From NCBI GenBank assembly GCA_945862145.1, contig CAMAXE010000020.1:22894-86893 (forward strand): a DNA stretch of 64,000 nt, written 5' to 3'. The notes under the pieces were generated by a model, which did no database searches, was not told the DNA's origin, and saw only the letters and a program-made list of their open reading frames with translations. Source of the DNA: Klebsiella pneumoniae. Its GTDB lineage: Bacteria > Pseudomonadota > Gammaproteobacteria > Pseudomonadales > UBA5518. The position numbers and the translations under genes were made by a program. The number at the start of each line of letters is the position of its first letter. The stretch's first letter is position 1. Shown piece after piece: positions 62,075 to 64,000 of the stretch.

Positions 62075-62494
62075 CAGCAGGGACGCTGCGATCAGGGATC
62101 CGCGGGGAGTCGTGCTGCGAGCAGATCTGATGTGGGCGGATGCGGGGCGCACTGCTCGGGCTGCGAAGTACGCCAGGGACTCTCTGAATAAGCAGGAAAA
62201 TCGCGAGCGAAGTTGAAATCTGATGAAAATCGCATCGATCTCAACACGACTGTCGCCATCCATGCGACAGACCGCCCGCTCAAGGCCAACCGCCCTGCGC
62301 AGGCGATCAATGTCGCAGAGTAATGTAATCCTCAATAGCAGAGTCAACGCCGCAGACGAATATTCCGGGGAAAGTTTACTTGTTTCGCAGGCGTGGCTGG
62401 AACGAGCGCTGGGATGTGCTTTCGGATGCAGTCGAATGCAGTAAGTTGTCCTTGAAGTAATCGCAATCCGTCTGTTCTTCGTAGCTGCGTTTGC
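62075..62494. other. Non-coding island start, no gene recognised
   Basis: Between the dusA break and the ATPase promoter I find no convincing gene. Short open frames on both strands (the longest about 118 codons on the minus strand, 61991-62347) have no recognisable motifs and no good ribosome-binding sites. The stretch is lower in G+C than the chromosome to the left, consistent with recent arrival. It contains one of the two imperfect 38-bp repeats (62359-62396). No integrase is visible at this end. Confidence 0.5.
62359..62396 (+). repeat. Imperfect 38-bp direct repeat, copy A
   Basis: Core sequence AATATTCCGGGG followed by AGTTTACTTGTTTCGC. It matches copy B at 63776-63813 in 31 of 38 positions in the same orientation. 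Together the two bracket the AAA ATPase gene and lie 1417 bp apart. They may be relics of an insertion-sequence end or of a dispersed repeat. Confidence 0.7.
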
Positions 62495-62518
62495 TTTTAC
62501 TCAAACTATTGAGTAAAA
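62495..62518. promoter_or_regulatory. Perfect 10-bp inverted repeat upstream of the ATPase gene
   Basis: TTTTACTCAA and TTGAGTAAAA are exact inverted copies separated by ACTA, ending 9 nt before the ATG at 62528. The dyad is strongly A/T-rich amid G+C-rich DNA, so it is a promoter-proximal operator or an mRNA hairpin that would occlude translation. Confidence 0.75.
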
Positions 62519-62527
62519 ACACTCACC

Positions 62528-63745
62528 ATGATGAGCGAATCCTCAAACTTGATCTTTCAGCGTGACCACGCCGCCGTGCTCGCCACCCGACTGGGCGAGC
62601 CGCGGCGATTCCTGCACGTGGTGGCCGGCCCGCGCCAGGTCGGCAAAACTACGCTGGTGCAGCAGGTGCTGGCGCAAATCGACCGTCCCAGCATCTTCGT
62701 TTCTGCAGACGAGCCCGCGTTGCGCGATTCGGCCTGGCTGGCTGCGCAGTGGGCGCGCGCCCGCCTGGTGGCGAAGGACGCCGGCAAACGCGGCGCGGTG
62801 TTGGCTTTGGACGAAGTGCAAAAAATCCCAGGCTGGTCGGAGTCGGTGAAGCGCCTCTGGGACGAGGACACGCGCACCCGCGTACCGCTACGCGTGGTGC
62901 TGCTCGGCTCGGCGCCGCTGCTGGTGCAGCGTGGACTGGCGGAAAGCCTTGCCGGACGCTTCGAGATTCTGCACCTGCCACATTGGTCATTCGCCGAGAT
63001 GCGCGCCGCCTTTGGCTGTTCGCTGGAGCAGTACATCTACTTCGGCGGCTATCCCGGTGCGGCGCCGCTGATGGACGATCCGCTGCGCTGGCGACGCTAT
63101 TTGCTTGATGCGCTGGTGGAGACGACGATCTCGCGCGATGTATTGTTGCTCACTCGCGTGGACAAGCCCGCACTCCTGCGGCGCTTGTTCGAGCTCGGAT
63201 GCCGCTATTCGGGACAGGTGCTCTCGTACACAAAGATGCTTGGCCAGCTCCACGACGCCGGGAACACCACCACCCTGGCGCACTATCTGGAACTGCTCGC
63301 TGGTGCCGGTATGCTCACCGGCCTGCCAAAATTCGCCGGTGCAACTGTACGCAGCCGCGGATCGAGCCCCAAACTGCAGGTCCTCAACACGGCGCTGCTC
63401 ACCGCGCAATCCGGACTCACGCCCGCCGAGGCCCGCGCCGACGGCGAGTTCTGGGGGCGCTTGACCGAATCCGCCGTTGGCTCGCATCTGGCCAACGCCG
63501 CCGCGTGTGGTGTGTGCGAATTGTTCTACTGGCGTGACGGCAACCGCGAAGTGGATTTTGTGCTGCGCGCAGGCCGCAGGCTGGTAGCCATCGAAGTGAA
63601 AAGCGGCCGTGCTCCGCTCGCGCATTCCGGCCTGGCGGCGTTCAGCGAGGCTTTCAAACCGAAGCGCTGCCTGCTCGTGGGTGGAGACGGCATTCCGCTG
63701 GATGAGTTCCTGTCACGGCCGGTCACGGACTGGCTACAACCCTGA
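62528..63745 (+). CDS. AAA ATPase with DUF4143 C-terminal domain
   Basis: ATP-binding protein of 405 residues: AAA_14 module with Walker A GPRQVGKTTL (about 34-43), Walker B AVLALDEVQKI (D95/E96), then a helical lid, and a C-terminal DUF4143 region ending with REVDFVLRAGRRLVAIEVKSG, which looks like a degenerate PD-(D/E)xK nuclease core (D, E-x-K). These proteins are abundant on mobile and accessory DNA, and several have been proposed as toxin- or defence-like, but no function is established. Two adjacent ATGs are possible. It sits between two imperfect direct repeats and behind a perfect palindrome. Confidence 0.9.
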   Translation: MMSESSNLIFQRDHAAVLATRLGEPRRFLHVVAGPRQVGKTTLVQQVLAQIDRPSIFVSADEPALRDSAWLAAQWARARLVAKDAGKRGAVLALDEVQKIPGWSESVKRLWDEDTRTRVPLRVVLLGSAPLLVQRGLAESLAGRFEILHLPHWSFAEMRAAFGCSLEQYIYFGGYPGAAPLMDDPLRWRRYLLDALVETTISRDVLLLTRVDKPALLRRLFELGCRYSGQVLSYTKMLGQLHDAGNTTTLAHYLELLAGAGMLTGLPKFAGATVRSRGSSPKLQVLNTALLTAQSGLTPAEARADGEFWGRLTESAVGSHLANAAACGVCELFYWRDGNREVDFVLRAGRRLVAIEVKSGRAPLAHSGLAAFSEAFKPKRCLLVGGDGIPLDEFLSRPVTDWLQP

Positions 63746-63775
63746 GCCGAATCCGCGATTTCCACCGCAGTGCGC

Positions 63776-63813
63776 AATATTTCGGGGACGGTTTACTTAT
63801 TTCGCGGACTTGG
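63776..63813 (+). repeat. Imperfect 38-bp direct repeat, copy B
   Basis: AATATTTCGGGG followed by GGTTTACTTATTTCGC. It has seven mismatches to copy A at 62359-62396 and begins 31 nt after the ATPase stop. Its direct orientation on the far side of the ATPase suggests that the intervening segment was added as a unit. Confidence 0.7.
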
Positions 63814-63841
63814 TCGTGAAGGGACTTTGCCGACCGGCAAC

Positions 63842-64000
63842 GCCCTGTTCTCCAGCCGGCCCGAGATCATGGGCCGGGTGCTTGGCATCGTCTACCGCGT
63901 CATCGCCACTCATCTGGTCAAGAAAATAGGCCATACCCACGATACGGCTAAGACCGGTGCCGTCACTCTGATCCAGCGCTTCGGTAGTGCGCTGAACCTC
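63842..64000 (+). mobile_element. IS91-family transposase fragment (runs off the window)
   Basis: The frame ending at the window edge reads EIMGRVLGIVYRVIATHLVKK, then the segment TGAVTLIQRFGSALNLN-like at the end (to L at 64000). This is the internal region of Y2/IS91-type transposases, upstream of the IHFHMLFLDG motif. No start codon or N-terminal zinc-finger region is found upstream; the expected preceding segment is missing and copy B of the 38-bp repeat lies there instead. The gene is therefore 5' truncated or rearranged, and its remainder lies outside the window. Confidence 0.72.

Noticed and set aside
61991..62347. 118-codon open frame on the minus strand in the island start
   Set aside because: It overlaps the thioesterase end and the dusA remnant, has no ribosome-binding site and no recognisable motif.

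Overview
The window is about 65% G+C and densely coded. It looks like the chromosome of an aerobic, catabolically versatile Gammaproteobacterium, possibly of a marine or soil lineage such as Halieaceae or Nevskiales. That assignment is inference from the TonB-dependent receptor, the OpgC-type acyltransferase, the gammaproteobacterial-style TfpZ protein and OxyR regulation, and the many CoA-thioester and amidohydrolase catabolic genes. I see no rRNA, tRNA or CRISPR array.

Layout, left to right. Positions 1-4.0 kb hold an alcohol dehydrogenase and acyl-CoA ligase pair, divergent from a thiolase-like protein. Positions 4.1-6.4 kb hold a signal-peptide-bearing catalase-peroxidase (KatG) with a clear terminator. 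Two tiny membrane proteins and a renalase-like flavoprotein follow. Positions 8.0-12.1 kb hold a four-gene overlapping operon (DUF3348, a MotA/ExbB-like DUF802 protein with a very long coiled-coil tail, a MotB/OmpA-like protein, DUF2894) that resembles the ZorAB motor but has no Zorya effectors. Positions 13.2-15.0 kb hold a peroxide-defence module of rubredoxin and rubrerythrin, divergent from oxyR.

Positions 15.8-25.9 kb hold a ten-gene catabolic operon, mostly with 1-4 nt overlaps, behind a divergent MarR gene. It encodes a CoA ligase, a cysteine-less thiolase-like protein with its DUF35 partner, two SDRs, a Rieske ring-hydroxylating oxygenase (alpha and beta), an internal MarR, an enoyl-CoA hydratase, an acyl-CoA dehydrogenase and a RidA protein. 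The substrate is probably an aromatic or polycyclic acid with an activated side chain. Positions 25.9-39.2 kb cover amino-acid and one-carbon metabolism: an APC permease, L-serine dehydratase, a YkgJ protein divergent from a lysine-methyltransferase-like protein, a LysR / DmdA-like / aldehyde dehydrogenase operon, and quinone reductase, carboxylesterase and BCCT transporter genes. Positions 39.3-50.7 kb hold assorted catabolic genes, a TonB receptor, OpgC, and an SDR / amidohydrolase / aldo-keto reductase / amidohydrolase / VOC operon. A secreted subtilase follows.

Positions 52.4-62.0 kb form a coherent aromatic-amine block: an isatin-hydrolase-like cyclase, a two-subunit indolepyruvate:ferredoxin-oxidoreductase-like enzyme, an old-yellow-enzyme flavoprotein, a bifunctional 2-aminobenzoyl-CoA (or salicylyl-CoA) monooxygenase/reductase, a MarR regulator with two palindromic operators, and a thioesterase. 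I infer a route from isatin through isatinate and 2-aminobenzoyl-CoA to a reduced ring.

At 62018-62074 the thioesterase gene overlaps a truncated 5' end of dusA, a known integration hotspot. Everything to the right (a palindrome-controlled AAA ATPase with a DUF4143 tail, flanked by imperfect 38-bp direct repeats, and an IS91-type transposase fragment running off the edge) is therefore best read as the start of a mobile island.
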